From: an uncultured Candidatus Melainabacteria bacterium
Lineage (GTDB): Bacteria > Cyanobacteriota > Vampirovibrionia > Gastranaerophilales > Gastranaerophilaceae
DNA length: 64,000 nucleotides
Direction of reading: 5' to 3'
Assembly (NCBI GenBank): GCA_949841365.1
Contig: CATKZI010000001.1
Coordinates: 248,001 to 312,000, forward strand
Shown here piece by piece: positions 15,957-24,334 of this stretch. The notes below the pieces were generated by a model. That model was given only the letters and a program-made list of their open reading frames with translations. It was not told the DNA's origin and did not search any database. The position numbers and the translations under genes are program-made. How positions within the stretch are numbered: the first letter of the stretch is position 1; each line of letters begins with the position of its first letter.

Positions 15957-17140
15957 TATTTCACCATATAGTTATAAATAGTTTCCGATGCTTTTACGAT
16001 AAACTCTTTGCCCAAAGGTGAATTGTGCGGACGTTTTGCAAAAATTACAACAATATATCTTTTTCCGTTCGGCGCATAAACAATTCCCGCATCTCCGAGC
16101 ATTGTGCCAATGTCGCCTGTTTTATGCAAAAATTCTGCGCCTGCGGGCAAACCTGCAGCGATTAAGCGGTTGTTATGAACATGTCCCATATAATCAAAAA
16201 TCTTTTCACGAGATGATGTGCTTAAAAAATTCGGGTTATCAATATTGTAAAGAATTGTCGCCATATCACGTGCTGTAGAATGGTTTGTACCTTGCAAGTC
16301 GGGAAGCCATGTTTTAACATAAGTATGCTTCAAGCCCCAGCGTCTGACAGCAGAATTTACATCAGTCATAGAACCCATTTGAGCCATTAACATATTTGTT
16401 GCAGAATTGTCGGATTCTGTAATCATCATTCTTGCAAGAGTGTCAATAGAATATTTTGAATTCTGTGCTTTAAACTGCAAACTTCCCGAACCCTCTGTTC
16501 TGTAATATTCTGTCAAAGGCATTTCGTCAAAAAGCTCAATCTGACCTTTTTCTATTGAACGGAAAAGCTGAACAAGTACGGGAACTTTGATTATACTTGC
16601 AGTTGCAAAGATTTCATCCGCGTTAATATCAACATAATTTCCTGTTTGATAATCCCAAACATAAACAGAAGGGTGAATAGAAGGATATGCAGATGCAAGA
16701 CCTTTCAATTGATTTTCCAATCCTGAAAGTTCATTTCCTTCTGTCAAAGCTGTCATTTCAGGCTTTTTAACCCTTGCACCTTCAAGTGAACGTATTCCCA
16801 GATACCAGTGGTTTGAAAGGTAATTTGAAGTCGGGAAAAGCAATTGTTGATAATCCGTTTTTACATTTTTGTAAGGTGTCGGATTAAACATATTTCTTGT
16901 AACTTTGTTAAACCCGTAAGGCAAAACAGTCAAAGCAAGCGCAGAAACCACAGCAACAGAAACAATTCTGTGGATTAAGTAGTTGCGTTCAATTTTTTTC
17001 TTGTCCGCAGTTAATTTGTTTGAGCGAAGCTGTGTTCCTCTTTGAGGAGTTTGTCTTTCAACAGTATGCAAAGGTGTATTGTACTCGCGTCTTGCATAAT
17101 ATCGATTGTCATAATATTCCCGTCTTGCTAATTCCGGCAT
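15956..17140 (-). CDS. Membrane-anchored class A beta-lactamase-fold serine hydrolase
   Basis: A 394-residue protein: polar N-terminus rich in Tyr/Arg (1-55), one membrane helix (about 58-78, SVAVVSALALTVLPYGF), then a periplasmic serine-hydrolase domain. The three family motifs are present: S182-x-x-K185 in TASIIKVPVL, S243-D-N in TESDNSATN, and K340-T-G in HKTGD. The omega-loop region (KTWLPDLQGTNHSTARDM) does not show the Glu166-x-x-x-Asn of true class A lactamases, so drug hydrolysis is doubtful and a peptidoglycan-related or penicillin-binding role is possible. RBS GGGAGGATTTATG. First gene of a likely three-gene operon. Confidence 0.75.
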   Translation of the reverse strand: MPELARREYYDNRYYARREYNTPLHTVERQTPQRGTQLRSNKLTADKKKIERNYLIHRIVSVAVVSALALTVLPYGFNKVTRNMFNPTPYKNVKTDYQQLLFPTSNYLSNHWYLGIRSLEGARVKKPEMTALTEGNELSGLENQLKGLASAYPSIHPSVYVWDYQTGNYVDINADEIFATASIIKVPVLVQLFRSIEKGQIELFDEMPLTEYYRTEGSGSLQFKAQNSKYSIDTLARMMITESDNSATNMLMAQMGSMTDVNSAVRRWGLKHTYVKTWLPDLQGTNHSTARDMATILYNIDNPNFLSTSSREKIFDYMGHVHNNRLIAAGLPAGAEFLHKTGDIGTMLGDAGIVYAPNGKRYIVVIFAKRPHNSPLGKEFIVKASETIYNYMVK

Positions 17141-17240
17141 AAATCCTCCCCAATCACAAATGTATTATTATTTTACTTCACATAAATTTAAATGGCAAGC
17201 AAGTTTACATTTTTAGGTTATAATATTTTACATTAAGAAG

Positions 17241-17382
17241 AAAACGGGAACGAACGTTAGTTAAATTTAGAAACAGATCCCGCATCTAGTGCGGGATGAC
17301 GAAAATTTAGAATGACGAAAAAGTGAGTGACTGACCAAAATATTCAAAGTAGCACCAATATTTACGGAAAGGGTTAAAAAAA
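17241..17382 (+). repeat. Mosaic of dispersed repeats upstream of HIT gene
   Basis: AAAACGGGAACGAACG (compare 36544) is followed by the hairpin ATCCCGCA-TCTAG-TGCGGGAT at 17277-17297 with flanking GACGAAAATTTAGAATGACG, a common type of scattered bacterial repeat. GTGAGTGACTGACCAAAAT matches the repeat at 63508. It ends GCACCAATATTTACGG then AAAGGGTTAAAAAAA before the ATG, the RBS-bearing unit also seen at 2575, 4727 and 36566. Confidence 0.65.
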
Positions 17383-17697
17383 ATGGAAGATTGTATATTT
17401 TGCAAAATAATTAACGGAGATTTTAACACAGAATTTGTTTACGAAAACGAACACGTTGTCGTATTCAAAGATATTAACCCGAAAGCTCCCGTACATCTTC
17501 TTGTTGTACCGAGAGTTCACGTAGCATCACTCAACGAACTTGAAGATAAAAATCTTATGGGCGAACTTTTACAGGCTGTAAAAGAAACTACAAAAAAAAT
17601 AGGTTTAAAATCATATAAAACATTGATTAACACAGGCAAAGAAGCAGGTCAGGAAGTTTTCCACCTGCACGTACATATATTAGGAAATAAAGGATAA
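17383..17697 (+). CDS. HIT-family nucleotide hydrolase
   Basis: A 104-residue HINT-like protein that likely hydrolyses AMP-linked amines or related nucleotides. It begins DCIFCKIINGDFNTEFVYEN, the typical HINT opening, and ends with the histidine triad EVFHLHVHILGNKG, whose middle His is the nucleophile. Length is normal. The RBS (AAAGGG) comes from the dispersed leader repeat. It is 10 bp upstream of speE and heads a run of plus-strand metabolic genes. Confidence 0.9.
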   Translation: MEDCIFCKIINGDFNTEFVYENEHVVVFKDINPKAPVHLLVVPRVHVASLNELEDKNLMGELLQAVKETTKKIGLKSYKTLINTGKEAGQEVFHLHVHILGNKG

Positions 17698-17707
17698 GGA
17701 ATAAAAA

Positions 17708-18559
17708 ATGAAAAACGGAATAGAAAACGGATATTACCACGAAATTACACCATCAGGCTTCGGTATTGCAATCAAAGCAGGAAAAGTTTTGTACTCAAAA
17801 CAATCAGAGTTTCAAAAAGTTGAAGTGTTTGAAACAGAATCTGCACTCGGTAGAGTTTTAACCCTTGACGATTTGATGATGACAACAGAAGGCGACGAAT
17901 ATCATTACCACGAAATGATTGCACATATTCCGATGATGCATCACAAAAACCCTGAAAGCGTTCTTGTAATCGGAGGCGGCGATGGCGGAACAGTTAGAGA
18001 AGTTTTGAAACACAAAACAGTTAAAAAAGTTGTTCTGGCTGAAATCGACGGACTTGTAATCGATGCGTGCAAAGAATTTTTACCGACAATTTCATGCGGA
18101 CTTTCTGACCCGAGAGTTGATATTCAGGTAGTTGATGCAATCGATTTTATCAAAGACAAAAAAAATGAATATGATATCGTACTTATTGACTCTACTGACC
18201 CGATGGGCCCCGGTGAGGGATTGTTTACGGAAGAATTTTATACAAACGTTAAAAACTCGCTGAAAGAAGGCGGAATTGTTGCTGCACAATCTGAAAGCCC
18301 GTTTGTTAATAAAGAAGAAATCAAAAAAATGTACAATTTGCTTAAAAAAGTATTCCCTGTATGTGATACTTATACATCAAATATTCCGACATACCCCGGC
18401 GGTTATTGGGCTTGGGCATTCTGTTCGGTAAATGTAAAACCACTATCTTATTTTGCAGATGACAGATATGAAGATATCGTAAAAACTTGCAAAATCTATA
18501 ACAAAGATTACCACAATGCAAGATTTGCACTGCCAAATTACTTGAAAGAGTTGTTATGA
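17708..18559 (+). CDS. speE: Spermidine synthase (polyamine aminopropyltransferase)
   Basis: Transfers aminopropyl from decarboxylated SAM to putrescine. The 283-residue protein has the N-terminal beta-strand domain and a Rossmann methyltransferase-like domain: VLVIGGGDGGTVREVLKH binds the SAM-derived donor, VVLAEIDGLVID gives the acidic ribose-binding strand, and DIVLIDSTDPMGPGEGLFT holds the gatekeeping loop with the catalytic Asp. Length is standard. It overlaps the following Nudix gene by 4 bp. The decarboxylase at 43315-44739 could feed the same pathway; a SAM decarboxylase is not in the window. Confidence 0.95.
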   Translation: MKNGIENGYYHEITPSGFGIAIKAGKVLYSKQSEFQKVEVFETESALGRVLTLDDLMMTTEGDEYHYHEMIAHIPMMHHKNPESVLVIGGGDGGTVREVLKHKTVKKVVLAEIDGLVIDACKEFLPTISCGLSDPRVDIQVVDAIDFIKDKKNEYDIVLIDSTDPMGPGEGLFTEEFYTNVKNSLKEGGIVAAQSESPFVNKEEIKKMYNLLKKVFPVCDTYTSNIPTYPGGYWAWAFCSVNVKPLSYFADDRYEDIVKTCKIYNKDYHNARFALPNYLKELL

Positions 18560-19086
18560 ACTTTGAAGAAAAAACTTTAAATTCACAAACTGTTTACGAC
18601 GGTAAAATAATTACGGTTCTGAAAGATGATGTCGAAGTCGCTGACGGACACAAATCTTTCAGAGAAGTCGTAAAACATTCCGGCGGAGTTGTTGTTTTAG
18701 CAATTCATGAGGATAAAATCCTTTTTGTAAAACAATTCCGCTATCCGATGAAAGAAGTCTTGCTCGAACTTCCCGCAGGTAAGCTTGAAAAAGGCGAAAA
18801 TCCGTTTTTTGCCGCACAAAGAGAACTGGAGGAAGAAACAGGATATTGCGCGGATAAATGGACTGATTTGGGATTTGTCTACACATCTCCGGGGTACAGT
18901 GACGAAAAACTTTATCTTTTCAAAGCGGAAAACCTTCATTTTACACAGTGTCACCCCGATGAGGGCGAAATTTTACAACCGCTTGAAATCAAAATCAGTG
19001 ATGCCGTAAAAATGATTAATAATGGTGAAATTAACGACGCAAAAACACTTTGTGCGTTTTTTAGGGGAATGCCATGTCAAAAATAA
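18556..19086 (+). CDS. Nudix hydrolase, ADP-ribose pyrophosphatase type
   Basis: A 176-residue enzyme that likely splits ADP-ribose or similar nucleoside diphosphate sugars. The Nudix box is GKLEKGENPFFAAQREL followed by EEETGY, matching GX5EX7REUXEEXGU. Upstream VVVLAIHEDKILFVKQFRYP is the usual strand pair of the ADPRase subgroup, and downstream YTSPGYSDEKLYLF fits its substrate loop. It overlaps speE by 4 bp at its start and the HAD gene by 13 bp at its end, so the three are co-translated. Confidence 0.9.
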   Translation: MNFEEKTLNSQTVYDGKIITVLKDDVEVADGHKSFREVVKHSGGVVVLAIHEDKILFVKQFRYPMKEVLLELPAGKLEKGENPFFAAQRELEEETGYCADKWTDLGFVYTSPGYSDEKLYLFKAENLHFTQCHPDEGEILQPLEIKISDAVKMINNGEINDAKTLCAFFRGMPCQK

Positions 19087-19880
19087 AAATGATTGCGACA
19101 GATATTGACGGAACGATTATTGATTGGAATTTGGGCGACTTTACCCCAAACGTCAAAAAATGCATCAAAAATCTTTGCGCAAGCGGAGTAAAAGTGGTTC
19201 TTGTCACAGGCAGAATGCATTGTGCCTGTGACCACATTGTCAACGAACTCGGACTTGATACCCCTGTTGTATCCTATCAGGGCGGTTTAATCAAAGACAA
19301 AGACGGAAATACTCTTTATCAGCAAAATTTGAATGCAAATTATGCAAAACAAATCATAAAATGGGCGCGGGATAATGATATTCATATCAATCTCTACATT
19401 GACGATAAATTATATGTGGAAAAAGACAATGACTTTGTAAAAAAATACACAGACGGCAAGTTTGTACCCTACACTGTATGCTCATTTGACACTCTTGAAA
19501 TCGACAATGTTAACAAAATTCTTGCAATTGACTACAATGATGCAGAAAAAGTTACAGGCTGGGTAAATGAATTACAAAATAAATTCCCCGAACTCTACAT
19601 TGTAAAATCAACTCCGTTTTTCTGTGAAATCGGAAGCAACAAGGCTAAAAAATCACTCGGTGTGGAATTTCTTGCCAACAAATGGGGAATGAAAAAAGAA
19701 GAAATTCTAACAATCGGCGACCAGAATAACGACATTGAACTTTTAAAATCAGGCGGGATTAAAGTTGCTATGGGAAACGGCACACCCGAATTAAAAGAAT
19801 GTGCCGATTTCATAACTGATACCGTTCAAAATGACGGATTTGTAAAAGCTGTTGAAAAATTTATTTTTCGGGAACAGTAA
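19074..19880 (+). CDS. Cof-type HAD-family sugar/nucleotide phosphatase
   Basis: A 268-residue HAD phosphatase of the Cof/YbiV class. Motif I is IATDIDGTIID with the nucleophile Asp; VVLVTGRMH is motif II; a C2 cap lies between; the C-terminal TIGDQNNDIELLKSGGIKVA is motif IV with the Mg-binding acids. Substrate is not evident; family members act on sugar phosphates, FMN or pyridoxal phosphate. It starts inside the Nudix gene and its stop overlaps the convergent YbjQ-like gene by 20 bp. Confidence 0.9.
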   Translation: MSKIKMIATDIDGTIIDWNLGDFTPNVKKCIKNLCASGVKVVLVTGRMHCACDHIVNELGLDTPVVSYQGGLIKDKDGNTLYQQNLNANYAKQIIKWARDNDIHINLYIDDKLYVEKDNDFVKKYTDGKFVPYTVCSFDTLEIDNVNKILAIDYNDAEKVTGWVNELQNKFPELYIVKSTPFFCEIGSNKAKKSLGVEFLANKWGMKKEEILTIGDQNNDIELLKSGGIKVAMGNGTPELKECADFITDTVQNDGFVKAVEKFIFREQ

Positions 19881-20379
19881 ATTTCGTTCCGCATCTTAAA
19901 CAGAACACCTGTAATCCCGGTTCATCATCATCAACATCATCAAAACCTTTGATGTGAACTTCTCCTTTTTCATCGGTTTCTACTCTGTATTTTGTTCCGC
20001 ATTTCGGACATACTACAAATTTATAACCGTTAATATCATGAATTTGTCCTATCGGACTATCATCTGTTTTTGGTTTTCTTGTATAAGCTTCAAGATTAAT
20101 CTTATGAGGAGTTTCAACCCTTGCAACACCGTCAATCGGGTCAGCTATTACCGCATTACCGTAAGCTGTTGCTTCCTGAGTTGTTCCCGATACAGGATAA
20201 ATTTCCATTTTGAAATTTATAACCGCTGTCGCACCAAGTTTTGCAGCATTATCTGTCATCTTTTTAAGTGCAACCTGACGGAAACCTGCACCTTCCGTTG
20301 AATTGCATACTCCAAATACAACATCTTTGTATTCTGCAATTTTGTATCCGTGTAAATTTTCACCAGCTGAAACTAACAT
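19861..20379 (-). CDS. YbjQ-type domain protein with C-terminal zinc ribbon
   Basis: A 172-residue protein. The N-terminal part (GENLHGYKIAEYKDVVFGVC, then MTDNAAKLGATAVINFKMEI and ATAYGNAVI) matches the YbjQ/DUF74 fold, a pentameric domain of unknown function. The C-terminal part has two Cys pairs, CPKCGTKYRV and CLRCGTKFTV, forming a likely zinc ribbon. It is a paralogue of the gene immediately upstream (20379-21059) and shares the acidic linker DVDDDEPGLQ. Start and stop overlap by one base, so the two are co-translated and may form mixed oligomers. Confidence 0.7.
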   Translation of the reverse strand: MLVSAGENLHGYKIAEYKDVVFGVCNSTEGAGFRQVALKKMTDNAAKLGATAVINFKMEIYPVSGTTQEATAYGNAVIADPIDGVARVETPHKINLEAYTRKPKTDDSPIGQIHDINGYKFVVCPKCGTKYRVETDEKGEVHIKGFDDVDDDEPGLQVFCLRCGTKFTVPEK

Positions 20380-21059
20380 TATTTAACCTCCGGGATTGTA
20401 AATTTTGTACCACATTTTAAACAGTAAATTTGCATACCCGGCTCTGCATCATCAACATCTTCAAGCCCTCTGATATGAGATTTACCACTTTCATCAACAT
20501 CAACTTTATATTTAGTTCCGCATGTCGGACATACTACAAATCTAAATCCTGCATTTTCTAAAATTTGTCCTTCAGGAGATTCTTCATAAGTCTTCTCAGG
20601 TAAAAAATTTGTTTTTCCTGCAGTATAAGCATCAACAAATTCTGCTAAAATATTACCCAAACCGCCTGTCGGAACATAATTTTTAATAGGTCTTATAACA
20701 ACCGCATTCCCATACGCTACTATTTCTGCGTTACCTGCATATGTCGAATTTATAATTTCAAATCTAAAATTGATAACAGCGTTTGCACCTAACTTCCTTG
20801 CAGAATCTAAAAGTCTTTCTAAAGCTCTTTTTCTTGATTCATCAGAAAGCTCGGTATATGAAGTTAATTCTCCGCCAATAAACTGTTTAAAGCCCATAAA
20901 GAAATCTTGAACAAAATCTTTAGAACGCATTGAAATACCCCAGACCATTCCTTTATAATCCATAATTTCATAGCCCTGAAAATTTTCTTTTTCAGTAACT
21001 AAAATTCTATGTCCAACCTCAGGACGAGTTCCTGATAATAAATCTTCCCGATTAATCAT
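20379..21059 (-). CDS. YbjQ-type domain protein with zinc ribbon, paralogue
   Basis: A 226-residue paralogue of the next gene. It has the same order: ENFQGYEIMDYKGMVWGIS, then DSARKLGANAVINFRFEIIN and IVAYGNAVVI (YbjQ-like domain), then a zinc ribbon with CPTCGTKYKV and CLKCGTKFTI. It carries an extra insert around residues 45-75 (FFMGFKQFIGGELTSYTEL), as in longer YbjQ relatives. Function is unknown. RBS is AAAAGGAGAAGATTTAATG. The pair looks like a local tandem duplication. Confidence 0.7.
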   Translation of the reverse strand: MINREDLLSGTRPEVGHRILVTEKENFQGYEIMDYKGMVWGISMRSKDFVQDFFMGFKQFIGGELTSYTELSDESRKRALERLLDSARKLGANAVINFRFEIINSTYAGNAEIVAYGNAVVIRPIKNYVPTGGLGNILAEFVDAYTAGKTNFLPEKTYEESPEGQILENAGFRFVVCPTCGTKYKVDVDESGKSHIRGLEDVDDAEPGMQIYCLKCGTKFTIPEVK

Positions 21060-21132
21060 TAAATCTTCTCCTTTTAGAATCAGAATATTATAAATTTACA
21101 TTTTGCACATCCTATGTTAATATTAGATAGAA

Positions 21133-21603
21133 ATGTACAGAATTGGTTTAGGATACGATATTCATAAATTAACAGAAGGCAGAGATTTAATAATCGGCGG
21201 AGTTAAAATAACGCATGAAAAAGGACTGCTCGGGCATTCTGATGCAGATGTTTTAATCCACGCAATAATTGACGCAATGCTCGGTGCATTGTGTCTGTCA
21301 GATATAGGAACACTTTTCCCGGATACTGATGATTTGTATAAAGATGCCGACAGCACTGTTTTGCTAAAAAAAGTCTATGAACTTATAAAAGAAAAGGGCT
21401 ACAAAATCTCCAACCTTGACAGCAACATTATTGCTCAACGTCCGAAAATGATGCCTTATATTCCAAAGATGAAAGAAATTTTGTCAAAAATCTTGGAAAC
21501 AGAAGAAATTTCAATCAAGGCAAAAACTAACGAAAAAATGGATGCCGTCGGCAACGAGCTTGCTATTGAAGCTCATGCTGTTGTTTTACTTAATCTTGTA
21601 TAA
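21133..21603 (+). CDS. ispF: 2-C-methyl-D-erythritol 2,4-cyclodiphosphate synthase
   Basis: Step five of the MEP isoprenoid pathway, making MEcPP from CDP-ME 2-phosphate. The 156-residue protein has the IspF signatures: GYDIHKL with the zinc-binding Asp-x-His at the N-terminus, GLLGHSDADVLIHAIIDAML, FPDTDDLYKDADS, and near the end IKAKTNEKMDAVGNELAIEA. Length is typical of a stand-alone IspF trimer subunit. Start ATG 21133 follows a weak RBS (TAGATAGAA). It is transcribed divergently from the YbjQ pair. Confidence 0.96.
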   Translation: MYRIGLGYDIHKLTEGRDLIIGGVKITHEKGLLGHSDADVLIHAIIDAMLGALCLSDIGTLFPDTDDLYKDADSTVLLKKVYELIKEKGYKISNLDSNIIAQRPKMMPYIPKMKEILSKILETEEISIKAKTNEKMDAVGNELAIEAHAVVLLNLV

Positions 21604-21676
21604 TTGAGTTTCTTATAGAAAACGTATGGACAACATCATTTTCTTTTGTTACCATAAGATACTATAAGGAGAAATT

Positions 21677-22021
21677 ATGGATTTAGAACAGCTTCCTAAA
21701 TGTCCTGTTGAAACAACACTGGCACTTATCGGTGAAAAATGGAAAATACTTATTATCAGGGATTTGCTTAACGGTACAAAACGTTTTGGCGAATTAAAAC
21801 AGGTTTGCAGCGGAATTTCACAGAAAGTTCTTACAACAAATTTACGTTCAATGGAAGATGCGGGACTTGTTACAAGAAAAGTTTTTCCCGAAGTTCCGCC
21901 AAGGGTTGAATACACTCTGACAGATGTCGGATACAGTCTTGCACCTGTTTTAAATGCTATGGCAAGCTGGGGAACTGATTATAAAACATTCTTGAAACTG
22001 TTAAAAAAACAGAGGCTTTAG
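21677..22021 (+). CDS. HxlR-family transcriptional regulator
   Basis: A 114-residue winged-helix regulator. CPVETTLALIGEKWKILIIR is the classic HxlR opening, followed by DLLNGTKRFGELKQVCSGIS and QKVLTTNLRSMEDAGLVTRK, then the wing VPPRVEYTLTDVGYSLAPVL. The N-terminal Cys can act as a redox sensor in some members. RBS AAGGAGAAATTATG. Its last codons (QRL-stop) are formed by the dispersed GAGGC palindrome, so this repeat has become part of the coding end. Confidence 0.9.
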   Translation: MDLEQLPKCPVETTLALIGEKWKILIIRDLLNGTKRFGELKQVCSGISQKVLTTNLRSMEDAGLVTRKVFPEVPPRVEYTLTDVGYSLAPVLNAMASWGTDYKTFLKLLKKQRL

Positions 22022-22028
22022 CCTCTGG
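22010..22028. repeat. GAGGC palindromic repeat, copy at HxlR 3' end
   Basis: CAGAGGCTTTAGCCTCTGG is an imperfect palindrome with copies at 4774-4792 and 34949-34967 (CCAGAGGCTAAAGCCTCCG). Here it supplies the stop codon of the HxlR gene and could act as a weak hairpin terminator. The following 22029-22176 stretch holds nothing else that I can support. Confidence 0.65.
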
Positions 22029-22176
22029 CAAGACGTAATAAAATCTAACCCATATCGTCAAAGAGGGTAGAAAACATAGCCGATAAGGTAATTTATTCTC
22101 AAGATTTAAATTATATATAATAATTCAATAGCAAAAAATTTTTTTTGCATGTTATTATATAAATAGGAGAATTTAA

Positions 22177-22785
22177 ATGAAAACAAAAATGACTTTGCCA
22201 AAAATAGACAACACTCATTTAACATTACTTTTTCCAAATATGAGTTCTGAAACAAAAGAGAAAATTGTTTACCGCAAAAACGGAAAATCAATTGATAAAG
22301 TTATTGAATTTGATGCCAAAACAGGTTCAAAGATTAAAACAACTCATTACGATTATTTTGACGACAAAAAAATACGTTCAATTGATGAATTTGACAAACA
22401 AACAGGCAAGAAAATCCGTACTATTAATTATGTTTTGTATAAATCAATAGACGAATATGATATTGAAAGCGGTAAAAAATTACGTACTATTAATTATAAT
22501 GTAAAAGATGAAACAAAAATTTCATCTATTCAGGAATACGACCTTGAAACAGGTAAAATTATAACAGTTTCAATATACAAACGTGACGGAAAAACTATCA
22601 GTATTATAAAAAGAATTGATCCGGTAACAGAAAAAGTTACAAATTGGGTTAATGATAATACAAAAAAACCGTTTGAACCCGTTAAATTTACAACAAGATG
22701 TTACGATAATATCAAAATGAAAAATGATGAAGAAAAAGAAGATATTGCAAAACTGATTGATAATTTATACAGTAATGCTTTTTAA
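22177..22785 (+). CDS. Protein with YD-TGK-type repeats (DUF2963-like)
   Basis: A 202-residue protein built of repeats of about 18-22 residues, each like 'SIDEFDKQTGKKIRTINY': residues around 40-60 (IEFDAKTGSKIKTTHYDYFD), then DEFDKQTGKKIRTINY, DEYDIESGKKLRTINY, QEYDLETGKIITVSIY, and KRIDPVTEKVTNW. This looks like the DUF2963/YD-type strand-turn repeats found in phytoplasmas and some gut bacteria. There is no signal peptide. RBS TAGGAGAATTTAAATG. Function unknown; it may bind partners through a beta-sheet scaffold. It is 4 bp convergent with the next gene. Confidence 0.6.
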   Translation: MKTKMTLPKIDNTHLTLLFPNMSSETKEKIVYRKNGKSIDKVIEFDAKTGSKIKTTHYDYFDDKKIRSIDEFDKQTGKKIRTINYVLYKSIDEYDIESGKKLRTINYNVKDETKISSIQEYDLETGKIITVSIYKRDGKTISIIKRIDPVTEKVTNWVNDNTKKPFEPVKFTTRCYDNIKMKNDEEKEDIAKLIDNLYSNAF

Positions 22786-23342
22786 TCTAAGCTTTCTTCA
22801 ACAAATTTTTGCGGATTTTCAATAATAAATTCCAAATCCTGAGGAGCTTTTACGCTTCCATAATCTCTTTTTTCACCGTTATTTATATATGATACAAATG
22901 CGTAATCAAACATTCTGCCCATAGTGCTCTGTGTTAAACCCACTACATCTGTTTCATCCAGCGGAATATCTGCTTCTTCAGGGTTTAAAACACCGACTTT
23001 CACATGTATAAATTTGTTTGTGATTATCATTCTGTCAGATTTATATCTGGCAATCGGATAGAATATAAATCCCAATAGTGCAAACATTACAATCCAACTG
23101 AAAAAACTGTGGGTATTTAAGAAAATGTTCCAGAAATAGAAAAAGAACAACGGTGTCAAAAATACGGGTAAAACAAGATCAATCCAATGTTTTTTGACAA
23201 CATACAAAACAACTTCTTCAATGTCATCTGCGATGTTTACTTTTGGTTCAACTGTTTTAACTTCATTATGCAAGTTAAATCCGCAGTATCTGCAAAAATT
23301 ATCATTTTCTTTTACTTCTTTACCACAGTTGGAACAAAACAT
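22782..23342 (-). CDS. Zinc-ribbon membrane protein with bacterial PH-like domain
   Basis: A 186-residue protein. The N-terminus has a double zinc ribbon, CSNCGKEVKENDNFCRYCGF. Two membrane helices follow (LVLPVFLTPLFFFYFWNIFL and FFSWIVMFALLGFIFYPIAR), then a C-terminal bPH2/DUF304-like domain (DRMIITNKFIHVKVGVLNPE, with DIPLDETDVVGLTQS). Such proteins are membrane-bound and of unknown function. ATG 23342 is chosen because GTGGAGAAAAGAATG gives an RBS; the upstream TTG at 23372 lacks one. Confidence 0.75.
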   Translation of the reverse strand: MFCSNCGKEVKENDNFCRYCGFNLHNEVKTVEPKVNIADDIEEVVLYVVKKHWIDLVLPVFLTPLFFFYFWNIFLNTHSFFSWIVMFALLGFIFYPIARYKSDRMIITNKFIHVKVGVLNPEEADIPLDETDVVGLTQSTMGRMFDYAFVSYINNGEKRDYGSVKAPQDLEFIIENPQKFVEESLD

Positions 23343-23425
23343 TCTTTTCTCCACTATATTATTTCCGTTCAAATATTAACATACGATTTGACTTTAGTCA
23401 ATGTGCGTAATACCATGGAAATACT

Positions 23426-24334
23426 ATGAATAAACAAGAACTTTTAGACCTTTATAATATGGAACTTGATGAACTTTTAAAAATTTCATCAAAATATGTA
23501 AAAAACGAAATAGAATTTTGCTCGCTTATCAATGCACGCAACGGAAAATGTTCACAAAACTGCAAATACTGTGCACAAAGCTCACATTATTGCACAAACA
23601 TTGAAAGCTACCCTCTGGTATCTGTAGATGAAGTAAAAAAAGTTGCACTGGAAGCAAAATCACACAAAGCATCAAGATTTGCAATCGTAACCTCGGGCAG
23701 AACTCCTGATGAAGGCAGAGATTTTCAAATTGAACTTGATATGATTAAGGAAATCAACAAAATTGAAGGGTTAAAATCCTGCGCATCAATCGGAATTTTA
23801 AACGAGGAGCAGGCAAAACAGCTTGCTGATGCCGGTTTAAAAAGGTTTCATCACAATATAAACACTTCAAAATCATATTATCCTGAAGTTTGCACAACTC
23901 ACAGCTGGGATGACAGATTAAATACTTGTAAACTCGTAAAAAAATATGGAATGGAACTTTGCTGCGGTGTAATTCTCGGAATGGGTGAAAGTATTGAACA
24001 ACGTGTAGAAATGGCTCTTGAGCTTGCAGAAATTCAACCTGATTCAATACCGATTAATATTTTGATGCCGATTCCCGAAACTCCGTTTGAAAACTATTTA
24101 GATAAAATTGACGAAGAAAATGTTTTGAGAACTCTTGCTGTTTTCAAAATTGCAAATCCAAAATCCGTACTTCGTTTTTGCGGCGGCAGAATGAGATTAT
24201 CCGAAGAAAACCAGAAAAAAGCATTAAATACATGCGTTGAAGGGATTATGGTCGGCAATTATCTGACAACTGTCGGAAAAGCTCCGGAAGAAGATATTAA
24301 AAACGTCACAGAACTTGGAAAAACTATTATCTGA
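23426..24334 (+). CDS. bioB: Biotin synthase
   Basis: Radical SAM enzyme that inserts sulfur into dethiobiotin. The 302-residue protein has the SAM cluster motif CSQNCKYCAQSSHY (Cys-x3-Cys-x2-Cys), then SRFAIVTSGRTP, the substrate-binding FHHNINTSKSYYPEVCTTHS, and LRFCGGRMRLSEENQK near the end with the Arg that binds the [2Fe-2S] cluster. Length is slightly short but complete. Start ATG 23426 lacks a clear RBS. Its end overlaps convergent dnaN by 8 bp. The BioD-like gene is on the other side of dnaN. Confidence 0.95.
   Translation: MNKQELLDLYNMELDELLKISSKYVKNEIEFCSLINARNGKCSQNCKYCAQSSHYCTNIESYPLVSVDEVKKVALEAKSHKASRFAIVTSGRTPDEGRDFQIELDMIKEINKIEGLKSCASIGILNEEQAKQLADAGLKRFHHNINTSKSYYPEVCTTHSWDDRLNTCKLVKKYGMELCCGVILGMGESIEQRVEMALELAEIQPDSIPINILMPIPETPFENYLDKIDEENVLRTLAVFKIANPKSVLRFCGGRMRLSEENQKKALNTCVEGIMVGNYLTTVGKAPEEDIKNVTELGKTII

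Noticed and set aside
17277-17297. ATCCCGCA hairpin considered as a terminator for the beta-lactamase-like or HIT gene
   Set aside because: It lies upstream of both genes' starts and has no T-run. It fits a dispersed repeat better.
22029-22176. Possible riboswitch before the YD-repeat gene
   Set aside because: No known aptamer motif could be recognised; only weak pairing is visible.
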